DNA of 30,773 bases from JANMQK01 sp031370485 (GCA_031370485.1 JANMQK010000286.1:1-30773); one strand, 5' to 3'; shown: positions 23,520 to 30,773, numbered from the stretch's first letter. Numbers and translations: made by a program. Notes: generated by a model from the sequence alone, not told the origin.

Positions 23520-23762
23520 CTACCCCCCGCTGACCGGCGGGAACACGGCCACCTCTTCCGTGCCGCGCAGCGTCCTGTCGCGCCGCGCGTAGGCCCGATC
23601 GCACGCCATCAACGGGGCGGTCTCCGCCCGCAGGGCCGGGACGGTGGACATCACCCGCTCCCAGACCTCCCCGAGCGTGGCGCCGTCCTTGACCTCGACC
23701 TGCACCGAATCCCGGCCGGCCGCCTCGCGGTAGCGGGCGAACAGCAGAACGGTTATGGTCAT
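23520..23762 (-). CDS. moaD: Molybdopterin synthase sulfur carrier subunit
   Basis: The 80-residue ubiquitin-fold protein begins MTITVLLFARYREAAGRDSVQVEV and ends VAVFPPVSGG. The terminal Gly-Gly is the site that MoeB adenylates and that carries the thiocarboxylate delivered to MoaE. Its ATG overlaps the elbB stop by 4 bases (ATGA), and moaE starts 8 bases after its stop, so the three genes form an operon. Confidence 0.95.
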   Translation of the reverse strand: MTITVLLFARYREAAGRDSVQVEVKDGATLGEVWERVMSTVPALRAETAPLMACDRAYARRDRTLRGTEEVAVFPPVSGG

Positions 23763-24412
23763 GCGGGATCCCGCCCGCTGCCGGCGGGAGCGCCCTGGCG
23801 CATTCTGTCCTCCATGAGCCGAAGCACCTCGGCGACCATCGTCTCGATCCCCAGACGGACATCCTGAAGCCGGGTGAAGAGGACGAAGCCCGGCGTGTGG
23901 ACGATGGCGCGCTCCCGGTCCACGCTGATCTGCCGCGGGTCGCTTCGGGGAGCGGGGATCTCCACCTCCTGCCCGAGGAGGGTCCGCACGGGAACCTCGC
24001 CGAGACCGACCAGGCCAATCGGCTTGCGCGCCTCGAGGAAATGGCCCAGGAACTCCTTAACCTCGGGCACGAGGCGCAGCGCCTCGCCGACGCGCGCGAA
24101 CCCGGTGGCGAAGTTCACCACCGGGCCGTAGCCGCCCGGAACGATCAGCGCCTCGAGATCGCCGGGGCGCTGCCCGGAAAGAGGGTGGACCGACCCTCGC
24201 GCCAGGCGCGCCGACTCCCGCAGGACCCGGCGCTGCTCCCCCGCCATCTCGTCGCCCGTCAGGTGATCGACCGTCCTGTCCTGCAGGATGTCGGGCGCCA
24301 GCATGATCGGCTTCTCCCGCGCAGCCTCGAGGGCCAGGAGGGTGAACACGGTCTCGTGGATGTCGCTGCCGTCGTACATCCCGCAGCCGCCGAGGAGGAC
24401 TCCAATGCGCAC
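23759..24412 (-). CDS. elbB: ElbB-like glyoxalase/DJ-1 superfamily protein
   Basis: The 217-residue length equals that of E. coli ElbB. VLLGGCGMYDGSDIHETVFTLLALEAA (5-31) is the family signature with the nucleophile-region Cys10; EALIVPGGYGPVVNFATGFA and KPIGLVGLGEVPV are also typical. E. coli ElbB has glyoxalase activity in vitro and was linked to isoprenoid synthesis; its physiological role is unsettled. AAGGAG lies 8 bases before the GTG start. It heads the elbB-moaD-moaE operon, divergent from iclR, and an operator-like palindrome overlaps its promoter. Confidence 0.88.
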   Translation of the reverse strand: MRIGVLLGGCGMYDGSDIHETVFTLLALEAAREKPIMLAPDILQDRTVDHLTGDEMAGEQRRVLRESARLARGSVHPLSGQRPGDLEALIVPGGYGPVVNFATGFARVGEALRLVPEVKEFLGHFLEARKPIGLVGLGEVPVRTLLGQEVEIPAPRSDPRQISVDRERAIVHTPGFVLFTRLQDVRLGIETMVAEVLRLMEDRMRQGAPAGSGRDPA

Positions 24413-24433
24413 CGCGGTGTCTCCTTATTCCTG

Positions 24434-24450
24434 ATCAGTGAGAAACTGAT
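24434..24450. promoter_or_regulatory. Operator-like palindrome at the elbB transcription start
   Basis: ATCAGT and ACTGAT are perfect inverted copies around a 5-base centre, giving a 17-base site of the size IclR proteins bind. It spans the predicted elbB start (near 24442) and touches its -10 box. Its core TGAGAAACT recurs in inverted orientation at 24558-24566. Confidence 0.55.
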
Positions 24451-24478
24451 TATATGCCCCGAGGGGAGCGCCCCCCAA
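24449..24478 (-). promoter_or_regulatory. Predicted promoter of elbB-moaD-moaE
   Basis: On the minus strand TTGGGG (24473-24478) and a perfect TATAAT (24449-24454) are separated by 18 bases. The leader is about 30 bases. Confidence 0.55.
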
Positions 24479-24506
24479 GTGGAGGATACTCCGGCGACCC
24501 TCACCG

Positions 24507-24536
24507 TTGACCGGTCCCGGGCGGCGGCGTTATGCT
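24507..24536 (+). promoter_or_regulatory. Predicted promoter of iclR-corrinoid operon
   Basis: TTGACC (24507-24512) and TATGCT (24531-24536) are separated by 18 bases. Transcription would start near 24543, giving an 89-base leader that contains the second operator-like site. Confidence 0.5.
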
Positions 24537-24557
24537 TGAGTCCGCATTGTAATAAGT

Positions 24558-24566
24558 AGTTTCTCA
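24558..24566. promoter_or_regulatory. Second operator-like site, downstream of the iclR promoter
   Basis: AGTTTCTCA is the exact inverted copy of TGAGAAACT at 24439-24447. The flanks are less symmetrical than at the first site. Its place about 15 bases into the iclR transcript would suit weak autoregulation. Confidence 0.45.
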
Positions 24567-24631
24567 ATACGAAACAACAGAAGGTCGGCGGAGGACAGGC
24601 CCGCTGCCCGTGCACGGGAGAGTCGAGGAGC

Positions 24632-25471
24632 ATGGCCCAGCGGAGAGGAGTCCGAAGACCCGGGACCGCGAAGGCGCGCGTCGAGGGCCGTGCCGCCGGC
24701 AACCAGGCAGTCTGCCGCGCGATCGCCGTTCTCAAGGCGTTCAGCGATGACGCCCCCGAAATGGGGGTCACGGAGGTCGGCCGCAAGATCGGCCTGCACA
24801 AAAGCACCGTGTACCGGCTGCTCTCCGCCTTCGAGGGGGAAGGGCTGATCGCCCGTAATCCCGAGAACGGCCGGTACAGGCTGGGGCCCGAGCTGATAGT
24901 CCTCGGCGAGCAGGCGCTGCGGCACACCGATGTCCACCGCGTCGCGCTTCCGTTCCTGAGGGAGCTTGCCGACAAGACCGGTGAGACGATCGATCTCGAG
25001 ATCCTGAGCGGCGGGAACGTCGTCACAATCGAGGAGATCGCCGGCAGGCACCTGGTGTCGGCCGGGGGCGCCGTCGGCATGCCGTGGGCCGCCCACGCCA
25101 CCTCCACCGGGAAGATCCTCCTTGCGAACCAGCCTCTCGAGAAGCAGCGCCAGGTCCTGGCGCGGGCGCTCAAGCGCTACACCCCGCGCACCATCGCCGA
25201 CCCGAAGACCCTGGCGCGCGAGATCGCCAGGGCCCGCGCGCAGGGGTACGCCGTCTCCCGCGGCGAGCTGGAGGATCACCTGGTGGCGGTGGCGATGCCG
25301 ATCCGCGGCCGCAACGGCGATGCGCTAGCCGCCATCAGCATTTCCGGACCGGACACGCGCGTCACCCCTGAGAAGCTGCCGGGCCTCATCCGCACGGGCC
25401 TCGAAATCTGCGCGCGGATCTCGGCGCGCCTCGGATACCCCGGGGCGGGTTCGCGGAGCCCCCGCCCGTGA
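24632..25471 (+). CDS. IclR family transcriptional regulator
   Basis: The 279-residue protein has an N-terminal winged HTH (about 25-90: AVCRAIAVLKAFSDDAPEMGVTEVGRKIGLHKSTVYRLLSAFEGEGLIARN..RYRLGPELIVLG) and a C-terminal IclR effector domain (about 100-270) with GMPWAAHATSTGKILLA, ARAQGYAVSRGELEDHLVAVAMPIRGRNGDALAAISISGP. It should bind a small-molecule effector and control transcription. The next gene starts in its stop codon (GTGA overlap), so it is cotranscribed with the corrinoid protein and probably regulates that module; the paired sites between it and elbB suggest it also controls elbB-moaDE. GAGGAG lies very close to the ATG. Confidence 0.93.
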   Translation: MAQRRGVRRPGTAKARVEGRAAGNQAVCRAIAVLKAFSDDAPEMGVTEVGRKIGLHKSTVYRLLSAFEGEGLIARNPENGRYRLGPELIVLGEQALRHTDVHRVALPFLRELADKTGETIDLEILSGGNVVTIEEIAGRHLVSAGGAVGMPWAAHATSTGKILLANQPLEKQRQVLARALKRYTPRTIADPKTLAREIARARAQGYAVSRGELEDHLVAVAMPIRGRNGDALAAISISGPDTRVTPEKLPGLIRTGLEICARISARLGYPGAGSRSPRP

Positions 25472-26166
25472 GCCACGACGCCCTCTACGAGGAGATGGCC
25501 CAGAGCGTCATCTGTGGCGAGAAGGAGAAGGCCGCCGCGCTCGCCCGCCGCGCCCTCGAGGCCGGCATCCGTCCCCTCGACGCGATCGACAACGGCTTCG
25601 TGAAGGGTATCCGCATCGTCGGCGACCGTTTCGGCGCCGGCGACATGTTCCTCCCCGAGCTGGTCATGAGCGCCGAGGCGATGAAGGCGGCGCTCGCGAT
25701 CCTCGAGCCGGAGCTCGCCAAGGGGACCGAGGCGCGCCAGAGCGAGGGAGCCGTGCTGGCCTGCACGGTGCAGGGGGACATCCACGACATCGGCAAGCGG
25801 ATCGTCTGCACCATGCTCTCGGCCAACGGCTTCACCGTCACGGACCTGGGGGTGAACGTCAAGGTCGAGCGGTTCGTGGAGGAGATCAAAACCCGCAAGC
25901 CGGACATCGTCGCCATGTCGGCACTGCTCACGACGACCGCCCCTAACCAGGGCAAGGTGATCAAGCTGATGGTTAAGGAGGGGATCCGTGACGCCTACAT
26001 CGTCATGGTCGGCGGGGCCCCGACGAGTCCCTCCTGGGCCAGGGAGATCGGCGCCGACGGTTACGGCGAGAACGCCACCGAGGCGGTGCGCGTGGCCAAG
26101 GAGCTGATGACGCTCAAGCGCGCGGGGACCCTGCGCGCGGGCGCAGCCGCTCCGGGCGCCGGCTGA
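25468..26166 (+). CDS. Methyltransferase-type corrinoid (B12-binding) protein
   Basis: The 232-residue protein has the two-domain form of MtaC/MtbC/MttC-type corrinoid proteins: a helical cap (1-85, IRIVGDRFGAGDMFLPELVMSAEAM) and a Rossmann-like B12 domain with GDIHDIGKRI, in which Asp104, His106 and Gly109 form the DxHxxG motif whose His replaces the lower base of cobalamin. SALLTTT (about 150) and VGGAP (about 178) complete the site. It would carry a methyl group between two methyltransferases. It overlaps iclR by 4 bases and precedes the RACo-type activator by 2 bases. No substrate-specific methyltransferase gene is adjacent, so the substrate is unknown. Confidence 0.93.
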   Translation: MSHDALYEEMAQSVICGEKEKAAALARRALEAGIRPLDAIDNGFVKGIRIVGDRFGAGDMFLPELVMSAEAMKAALAILEPELAKGTEARQSEGAVLACTVQGDIHDIGKRIVCTMLSANGFTVTDLGVNVKVERFVEEIKTRKPDIVAMSALLTTTAPNQGKVIKLMVKEGIRDAYIVMVGGAPTSPSWAREIGADGYGENATEAVRVAKELMTLKRAGTLRAGAAAPGAG

Positions 26167-26168
26167 GA

Positions 26169-26933
26169 GTGGACCGCACCGGCATGGACGCGGACACGCT
26201 CAAGGGCGGGCGGTGCCTCGTCACCTTCCTGCCGAAGAGGACAACGACCCGCGTCCCCCCGGGGACCACCCTCTTCCATGCGGCCGCCTGGGTCGGCCAG
26301 CCCGTCGAGTCGACCTGCGGCGGGCGGGGCACCTGCGGCAAGTGCCGCGTGCAGATCGTCGCCGGGCTCTCCCCCGCGACGCCCGCCGACCGCCAGCATC
26401 TGGATGCCGGGGAGATCGACGCCGGCTGGCGTCTCTCCTGCCAGGCGGAAGTGCGCGAGGACCTGACCGCGGTCGTTCCCCGCCTCCTCACGGCCCCCAG
26501 GACCGCGATGTTCGGCGTCGGACGGCAGGTGCTGCTCGATCCGAACGTCCACAAGGTCCACCTGCACCTCGATCCCCCCGAGCTGCACGACCAGAGGCCG
26601 GATTACAACCGGATTGAAGAGGCCCTGCGCGTGGCAGGTTTCCCGATGCGCGCCGACCTCGATCTCTTGAGGACGCTCCCCCGGGCCCTGCGGGATGCCG
26701 ACTTCGACGTGACGGCCGTGCTCTGCGGGGAGGATCTGCTCGCCGTCGAAGCGGGCGACACGGTCCGCGAGGCCTGCGGCATTGCACTCGACCTCGGCAC
26801 CACGACAGTCGTCGGCACCCTGCTCGACCTCACAAGCGGCGAGGCGCTTGCCGTCGCCTCGTCGCTCAACGCGCAGGCGGTGCACGGCGGCGACGTCCTG
26901 TCGCGCATCTCCCACGCCATGTCCGGCGGGTAA
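26169..26933 (+). CDS. RACo-type corrinoid activator, N-terminal part up to an in-frame TAA
   Basis: These 254 codons encode a 2Fe-2S ferredoxin domain with Cys50, Cys56, Cys59 and Cys91 (STCGGRGTCGKCRV and LSCQA), a linker and middle domain (about 105-200), and the beginning of the ASKHA ATPase domain (GIALDLGTTTVVGTLLD, 204-220). RACo proteins use ATP and an electron from the 2Fe-2S cluster to reduce inactive Co(II) corrinoid proteins back to Co(I). The frame ends at TAA 26931-26933, in the middle of the ASKHA domain, and the homologous protein resumes in the same frame right after it. The gene starts at a GTG 2 bases after the corrinoid gene stop; an ATG at 26184 is an alternative. The truncated product would lack the DUF4445 part and could not be a complete activator. 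Confidence 0.85.
   Translation: MDRTGMDADTLKGGRCLVTFLPKRTTTRVPPGTTLFHAAAWVGQPVESTCGGRGTCGKCRVQIVAGLSPATPADRQHLDAGEIDAGWRLSCQAEVREDLTAVVPRLLTAPRTAMFGVGRQVLLDPNVHKVHLHLDPPELHDQRPDYNRIEEALRVAGFPMRADLDLLRTLPRALRDADFDVTAVLCGEDLLAVEAGDTVREACGIALDLGTTTVVGTLLDLTSGEALAVASSLNAQAVHGGDVLSRISHAMSGG
26931..26933 (+). other. In-frame TAA interrupting the corrinoid activator gene
   Basis: Codons before it read ISHAMSGG and those after it GIHDLQGLAASAINGII, a continuous RACo/RamA-family helix region. One substitution from CAA, GAA or AAA would explain it. No frameshift, repeat or insertion accompanies it. Confidence 0.85.
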
Positions 26934-28055
26934 GGCATCCACGATCTACAAGGGCTCGCCGCGTCGGCGATCAACGGCATCATCGAAAGCCTGGCGCATG
27001 AGTCGGGGACCCGCATCGATCGCATCTACGAGATGACCATCGCGGGCAATTCGACCATGCTGCACCTTCTGATGGCGATCGATCCGGAGCCGATCTCCGT
27101 CACCCCGTTCACGCCGGCCGTCGCCCACGGGCTCAGCCTGAAGGCCGCAAGCCTCGGCCTGGGGATTCATCCGCAGGGACGGGCCTATCTTTTTCCGAGC
27201 ATCGGGGCCTACGTGGGGGGCGACATCGTCGCGGGGCTCCTGGCCACCTCGCTGCCGCGGAGCGATCGGCTGAGGCTTTTCGTCGACGTCGGCACGAACG
27301 GCGAAATCGCCCTCGGAAGCGAGACGCGCACGCTCGCCACGGCCGCGCCCGCGGGCCCGGCCTTCGAGGGGGCCGAGATCGCCTGCGGCATGCGGGCCAC
27401 GAATGGTGCCATCGAGGGTGTCCGGATCACCGCGGACGGCGTGACGCTGCAGACGATCGGAGAGGAGCGTCCGGCCGGGCTGTGCGGGTCGGGCCTCATC
27501 GACGCCGTGGCCCAGCTGTACGCGCGCGGGATCATCGACGCCACGGGGCGCATGCGCAAGGCCCACGAGGCGGGAGCCGACCTTCCCGCTTCCCTCGTCT
27601 CGCGCCTCGTTGAGATCGAGGGAGTGCGCGCCTTCGTCCTGGCCACCGTCGCCGAGACCGGGGCGAAGCCGGTTGTCCTGTCCCAGAAAGACGTCCGGCA
27701 GCTGCAGTTCGCCAAGGGCTCGATCGCCACGGGGATCCGGGTGCTGATGAACGAGATGGGAGTTGGCCCCGCCGACATCGAGGAGGTCCTGCTGGCGGGA
27801 GCCTTCGGCTCGTACATCCATCCCGATTCGGCCCGCATCCTGGGGCTGGTGCCGAACGTCGCTCTGTCGCGCATCCGGGCCGTGGGCAACGCCGCGGGAG
27901 AGGGTGCGAAGATCGCCCTGCTCTCCTACCGTGAGCGCGAAGCGGCCGAGGCGATGCCGCGGCGGGTCGAGTACGTGGAGCTCTCGGGACGGGCCGACTT
28001 CAACGACCTGTTCATGGAAGCGCTCGGATTCCCCCCGCTCGAGAGCCTTCCCTGA
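26934..28055 (+). pseudogene. RACo-type corrinoid activator, C-terminal part after the TAA
   Basis: The same frame continues for 373 codons with all ASKHA/DUF4445 landmarks: MTIAGNSTMLHLLM, GADIVAGL-like GGDIVAGLLATSL, RLFVDVGTNGEIALG, GLCGSGLIDAVAQLYARGIID, VVLSQKDVRQLQFAKGSIATGIRVLM and EVLLAGAFGSYIHPDSARILGLVP. Without the TAA the whole protein would be 628 residues, the normal RACo size. The first in-frame ATG after the stop is at 27033, without a strong ribosome-binding site, so independent expression is doubtful. The sequence after the stop shows no further decay, which argues that the interruption is recent, a sequencing error, or read through. Confidence 0.85.
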
Positions 28056-28083
28056 TCTGCAGGGCGTGTCCCGGGCCCTCTCT

Positions 28084-28518
28084 TCAGAACTCGGGGAAGC
28101 GGCCCTGCGCGAGGCCGACCTCGAGGAAGTGGCAGGACTCGTAGATCATCGGTATCGAGAGCCGTTTCTGCGATGGGCCGTGGACCACCCGGAGAGTCGC
28201 CGGTCCGCCCGGGTGGGGGCGCCGTTCCCACCGGACGACCTCGCGCCAGGCGACGTCGTCCCGCCGCAGCGGGCCCACCAGCCGGAATCCTTGGGCATCA
28301 AGGAGCACGCGCGCCAGGGCATGGCGGGCGGTGAACCAGGCGCAACCGGCCCCCAGCAGGAGCAGGACGACGTGACCGGGGGTCCCGAGCCAGGGCCAAC
28401 CCATGGCCAGACCCGCGATCCCGATCCCCATGAAGACGACGGCGCCGCCGCCATAGATCGCCAGGTACGGAAGCCGGCAGCGCAGGACGAGGGGCGGAAG
28501 GGGGTCGCCGCCGTTCAC
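28084..28518 (-). CDS. Small membrane protein with PH-like domain
   Basis: The 144-residue protein has two adjacent membrane helices (LPYLAIYGGGAVVFMGIGIAGLAMG and HVVLLLLGAGCAWFTARHALA, about 17-68) followed by a beta-rich domain with LLDAQGFRLVGPLRRDDVAWREVVRWERR, the usual look of bacterial PH-like (DUF304-like) domains. Function is unknown. It starts in the stop codon of the nrnA-like gene (GTGA overlap) and is the last gene of that operon, convergent on the corrinoid activator with a 28-base gap. Confidence 0.75.
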   Translation of the reverse strand: MNGGDPLPPLVLRCRLPYLAIYGGGAVVFMGIGIAGLAMGWPWLGTPGHVVLLLLGAGCAWFTARHALARVLLDAQGFRLVGPLRRDDVAWREVVRWERRPHPGGPATLRVVHGPSQKRLSIPMIYESCHFLEVGLAQGRFPEF

Positions 28519-29531
28519 GCCGGCTGTTTCAGGATCTGGCGGCAGGCCGGGAGAACGCGCGCGATCACGCCCGGGAGGTCTCCCTCCACCACGGCGCCGG
28601 CGGCGTTCGTGTGTCCGCCGCCCCCGAACCGGGCCGCCACGGCGTTCACGTCGAACGGGTTCTTGCTCCGGAACGACAGCTTGACCTCGCCGCCGCCGAG
28701 TTCCTTGAACATGACGGCGATGCGCACCCCGTCGATCGACAGGAGGCTATTCACCACGTCGGAGGTGTCCTCGCTCTCGGCGTCGCAGGCGAGCACTTCG
28801 GAATGCGTCAGGGCGAACCAGGCGAGCCTTCCGTCCTCCTCCAGCTTGAAACCGGACATCGCGACTCCTCCCAGCCGCACGATGGCGGGGGTGTCGCGCT
28901 CGTAGACCTCTTCGTAGACGCGGGGCGGGCTGACGCCGGCCCGCAGCATCTCGGCTGCCGCCTCGTGCGAGCGGGGCGAGGTCTTCGAGAACCGGAAATA
29001 ACCGGTGTCGGTCACGAGCGACACGTAGGCAGCCTGCGCTCCCGCGAGATCGACCGTGCCTCCGAGCGCCTTGATGATCTGGAACACCAGCTCTCCGGTG
29101 GCGCTGGCCTCGGGGTCGATGATGTTCACCTTCCAGAACGGCTCGACCACGTTATGGTGGTCGATGCAGACCGTGACCGCGCGCGAGGCCCTGACGGCCG
29201 GCTCGAGCGGCCCGAGCCGGTTGACGGCGGAATTGTCGAGCATGAAGACAAGGTCCGCCTCCTTCAGGAACGCGGCGTGCCGGGCCGCGTCGAACGGCTC
29301 GACGACCCCCGCAGGGTCGAGGAAGCGGTAGCGGGTCGTCAGCGGCTCGGTGTTGATGATGCGGGCGTCCAGCCCGCGGGACTTGAGGTAGCCGTGAAGA
29401 CAGATCTCGGCGCCGATGCCGTCCCCGTCCGGGTTGACATGCGTGCAGAGGGCGACGGTCTTTGCCGCGCGCAGGAGCGGCTCGAGCCGGGCCGCGGCGT
29501 CATCAAGAAGGGCCCGGTCCCGCGCGGTCAC
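28515..29531 (-). CDS. nrnA: DHH/DHHA1 phosphoesterase, NrnA-like oligoribonuclease/pAp phosphatase
   Basis: The 338-residue protein has the DHH domain (CTHVNPDGDGIGAE with His31, Asp35, Asp37; FMLDNSA; CIDHHNV with DHH at 124-126; VSLVTDTGYFRFSKT) and the DHHA1 domain ending in RFGGGGHTNAAGAVVEGD (about 307-324). These are the metal- and RNA-binding residues of NrnA-type enzymes, which degrade nanoRNAs and dephosphorylate pAp. The family also contains c-di-AMP phosphodiesterases, but there is no membrane or GdpP-like part here. It overlaps the carbonic anhydrase gene by 4 bases (GTGA) and the PH-like gene by 4 bases. Confidence 0.92.
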   Translation of the reverse strand: MTARDRALLDDAAARLEPLLRAAKTVALCTHVNPDGDGIGAEICLHGYLKSRGLDARIINTEPLTTRYRFLDPAGVVEPFDAARHAAFLKEADLVFMLDNSAVNRLGPLEPAVRASRAVTVCIDHHNVVEPFWKVNIIDPEASATGELVFQIIKALGGTVDLAGAQAAYVSLVTDTGYFRFSKTSPRSHEAAAEMLRAGVSPPRVYEEVYERDTPAIVRLGGVAMSGFKLEEDGRLAWFALTHSEVLACDAESEDTSDVVNSLLSIDGVRIAVMFKELGGGEVKLSFRSKNPFDVNAVAARFGGGGHTNAAGAVVEGDLPGVIARVLPACRQILKQPA

Positions 29532-30061
29532 GGCCGCTCCTCCGGAAGGCGGATGCGGCCCTCGCGGTAGGCGCGGGCCAGGTCGACGTACGACGCGGCG
29601 TTCTTGTGGATGCGCTCGATCTCCTCGGGACGGAGCGGGCGCACGACACGGCCCGGTATCCCGAGGACGAGAGAGCCGGGTGGAATGGTCGTCTCCTCCG
29701 GCACCACGGCGCCGGCGCCAATCAGGCAGTCACGGCCGACCCGGCAGCCGCTCAGGATGACGGCGCGCATCGCGACGAGCACGTCGTCCTCGATCACCGC
29801 CCCGTGCACGATCGCCCCGTGCCCCAGCGTGACCCGCTCGCCGATCTGCGCCGGCATTCCACGATCGACGTGCACGACGCACCCGTCCTGCACGTTCGAC
29901 CCGGCGCCGATCTCGATCGGCGCCAGGTCGCCTCGGAGCGTCGCGTTGAACCAGACCGAGCACTCGCGCCCGAGCCGCACCGCCCCGACCAGAACGGCCC
30001 CCGGCGCGACGAAGGCCGTCGCGTCGATCTCTAGCCGCGTCTCGTGATAGGTGGAGGTCAC
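29528..30061 (-). CDS. Gamma-class carbonic anhydrase family protein
   Basis: I prefer the GTG at 30061 because GGAG lies 6 bases before it; this gives 177 residues, the usual size of YrdA/CaiE-like proteins. An in-frame GTG at 30079 is the alternative. The protein is a left-handed beta helix of hexapeptide repeats (ATAFVAPGAVLVGAVRLGRECSVWFNATLRGD and onward). The three zinc-binding histidines are His64 (CVVHVD), His81 and His86 (LGHGAIVHG). Arg/Asp in NATLRGD are conserved. It would hydrate CO2 or act as an acetyltransferase-like relative; many members of this family show little activity. It heads the operon with nrnA and the PH-like gene. Confidence 0.9.
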   Translation of the reverse strand: MTSTYHETRLEIDATAFVAPGAVLVGAVRLGRECSVWFNATLRGDLAPIEIGAGSNVQDGCVVHVDRGMPAQIGERVTLGHGAIVHGAVIEDDVLVAMRAVILSGCRVGRDCLIGAGAVVPEETTIPPGSLVLGIPGRVVRPLRPEEIERIHKNAASYVDLARAYREGRIRLPEERP

Positions 30062-30132
30062 TTTTTTCTCCAGGGGCACGACGTCTCGATATCGGGGACG
30101 GCGCGCAATCCGCGCCACGTGCGGAGTCCGGC

Positions 30133-30162
30133 AATATAGGCCACCCATCCTGGCGAAGTCAA
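30133..30162 (-). promoter_or_regulatory. Predicted promoter of the carbonic anhydrase operon
   Basis: On the minus strand TTGACT (30157-30162) and TATATT (30133-30138) are separated by 18 bases. Transcription would begin near 30126, 65 bases before the GTG at 30061. Confidence 0.6.
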
Positions 30163-30195
30163 GAAGCCGGGGAAACGGAAGCCGGGAAGGCCGCT

Positions 30196-30773
30196 CTAGG
30201 GCGTCGGGCGGATCCGGACAGTCAGTGTCGTGAAGTCACTCACCCACGAAATTCCGTCCTCGCCTGGCCGCAAATGAACGGCGAACAGCATGGCCGCACC
30301 GGCACGCCCGGCGGGGAATATCACTCCCCCATCGGCGTCCGTCGTCCGGATGTTGCGCGTTTTCGTGCCTTCGATCAGAAGGCCGACCGCCTGCCCGGCA
30401 ACCGGCTTGCCGTTCCCGAGCAGCCGGATGCGAATCTCCCCGCCGACCTGAAGCGACGACGGGTCGCCGAGCGGAACGATCTCAAGCCCCATTCCGACGG
30501 GGGTCTGCCACGACCGGTCCCCCTCGACTTTGCCCACGGCGACGAAGGTCTTCGCGTGCTTGGTGTACGTCTCCTTCCACCCGACGCGTCCTTTCCGCGC
30601 GGCCCAGGCGGAACGGAGGTCCTCCGTCGCGCCGATTTCGTCGAGATACTCCGCCACCTGATCGTCCGTCAGATCGATCGGCTTGGGCTTGAGTTCGACC
30701 CAGACAGTGGCAAGCCCGGCGCGCGGAAATGACTGCGTCAACGCCAGCGACCTGTCCGCAGCCTTCACGTTGG
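30196..30773 (-). CDS. DUF4198-like protein, 5' part outside the window
   Basis: The frame is open to the window edge, so the N-terminus with any signal peptide is missing. The 192 visible residues show a beta-rich domain followed by LGDPSSLQVGGEIRIRLLGNGKPVAGQAVGLLIEGTKTRNIRTTDADGGVIFPAGRAGAAMLFAVHLR. This pattern (a GEI-x-L-x-GKPVAGA strand pair, then a TDxDG turn) is typical of DUF4198, periplasmic proteins often found near metal uptake. Helical ITxxEVxxYLxE-type residues (LTDDQVAEYLDEIGATEDLRSAW) precede it and also occur in that family. The role is unknown. The stop is TAG. Confidence 0.65.
   Translation of the reverse strand, partial: NVKAADRSLALTQSFPRAGLATVWVELKPKPIDLTDDQVAEYLDEIGATEDLRSAWAARKGRVGWKETYTKHAKTFVAVGKVEGDRSWQTPVGMGLEIVPLGDPSSLQVGGEIRIRLLGNGKPVAGQAVGLLIEGTKTRNIRTTDADGGVIFPAGRAGAAMLFAVHLRPGEDGISWVSDFTTLTVRIRPTP

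Noticed and set aside
26931..26933. Selenocysteine or pyrrolysine recoding at the activator stop codon
   Set aside because: The codon is TAA; Sec uses TGA and Pyl uses TAG, so neither known system applies.

Overview
This 30.8 kb window is high-GC bacterial DNA that appears to be ordinary chromosome. Three exported proteins have outer-membrane or periplasmic features, which points to a diderm. The combination of RNase Y, MutS2, the futalosine menaquinone enzyme MqnE, a TMTC-like glycosyltransferase with TPR repeats and strongly GC-biased codons would fit Acidobacteriota or a related deep phylum. That placement is an inference from gene content, not a search result. I see no tRNA, rRNA, CRISPR array, insertion sequence or phage gene.

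Layout. 1-4532 (all minus): a DUF1015 protein cut by the window edge, a small exported protein, and a membrane hybrid histidine kinase. 4736-5674 (plus): a DsbA-like thiol-disulfide protein behind an apparently leaderless promoter. 5691-8599 (minus): a TMTC-like membrane glycosyltransferase/TPR protein coupled to an exported protein. 8600-8957: a gene-free stretch with a large interrupted inverted repeat. 8958-11330 (plus): mutS2. 11376-13184 (minus): an SH3-like exported protein and a beta-barrel protein. 13200-13430 (plus): what looks like a decayed HU gene with its promoter and ribosome-binding site intact. 13447-14976 (minus): a HTH/coiled-coil regulator and a metal-efflux-like membrane protein, each with a striking palindrome upstream. 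15167-16033 (plus): a short exported protein whose start codon is tandemly duplicated.

16017-22993 (minus) reads as one long operon: a leader that may encode 6S RNA, then rny, thiC, mqnE, pabC and pabB. It joins RNA decay to cofactor synthesis; MqnE and PabB/PabC belong to chorismate-derived pathways and ThiC starts from the purine intermediate AIR. 23074-24412 (minus) carries elbB, moaD and moaE. Divergent from it, 24632-28055 (plus) holds an IclR regulator, a corrinoid protein and its RACo-type reductive activator, with related operator-like sites in the shared intergenic region.

The activator gene has a single in-frame TAA at 26931-26933 with perfect family continuity on both sides, and no methyltransferase gene lies beside it. 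28084-30061 (minus) is a tightly overlapped operon of a gamma-class carbonic anhydrase, a DHH/NrnA phosphoesterase and a PH-like membrane protein. The window ends inside a DUF4198-like exported protein.

Most genes in operons overlap by 4 bases or sit within 12 bases of each other, and GTG starts are common. The best leads are the interrupted corrinoid activator, the candidate 6S RNA, the structured repeat at 8686-8847, the HU remnant, and two promoters whose -10 box sits 5-7 bases before a start codon.
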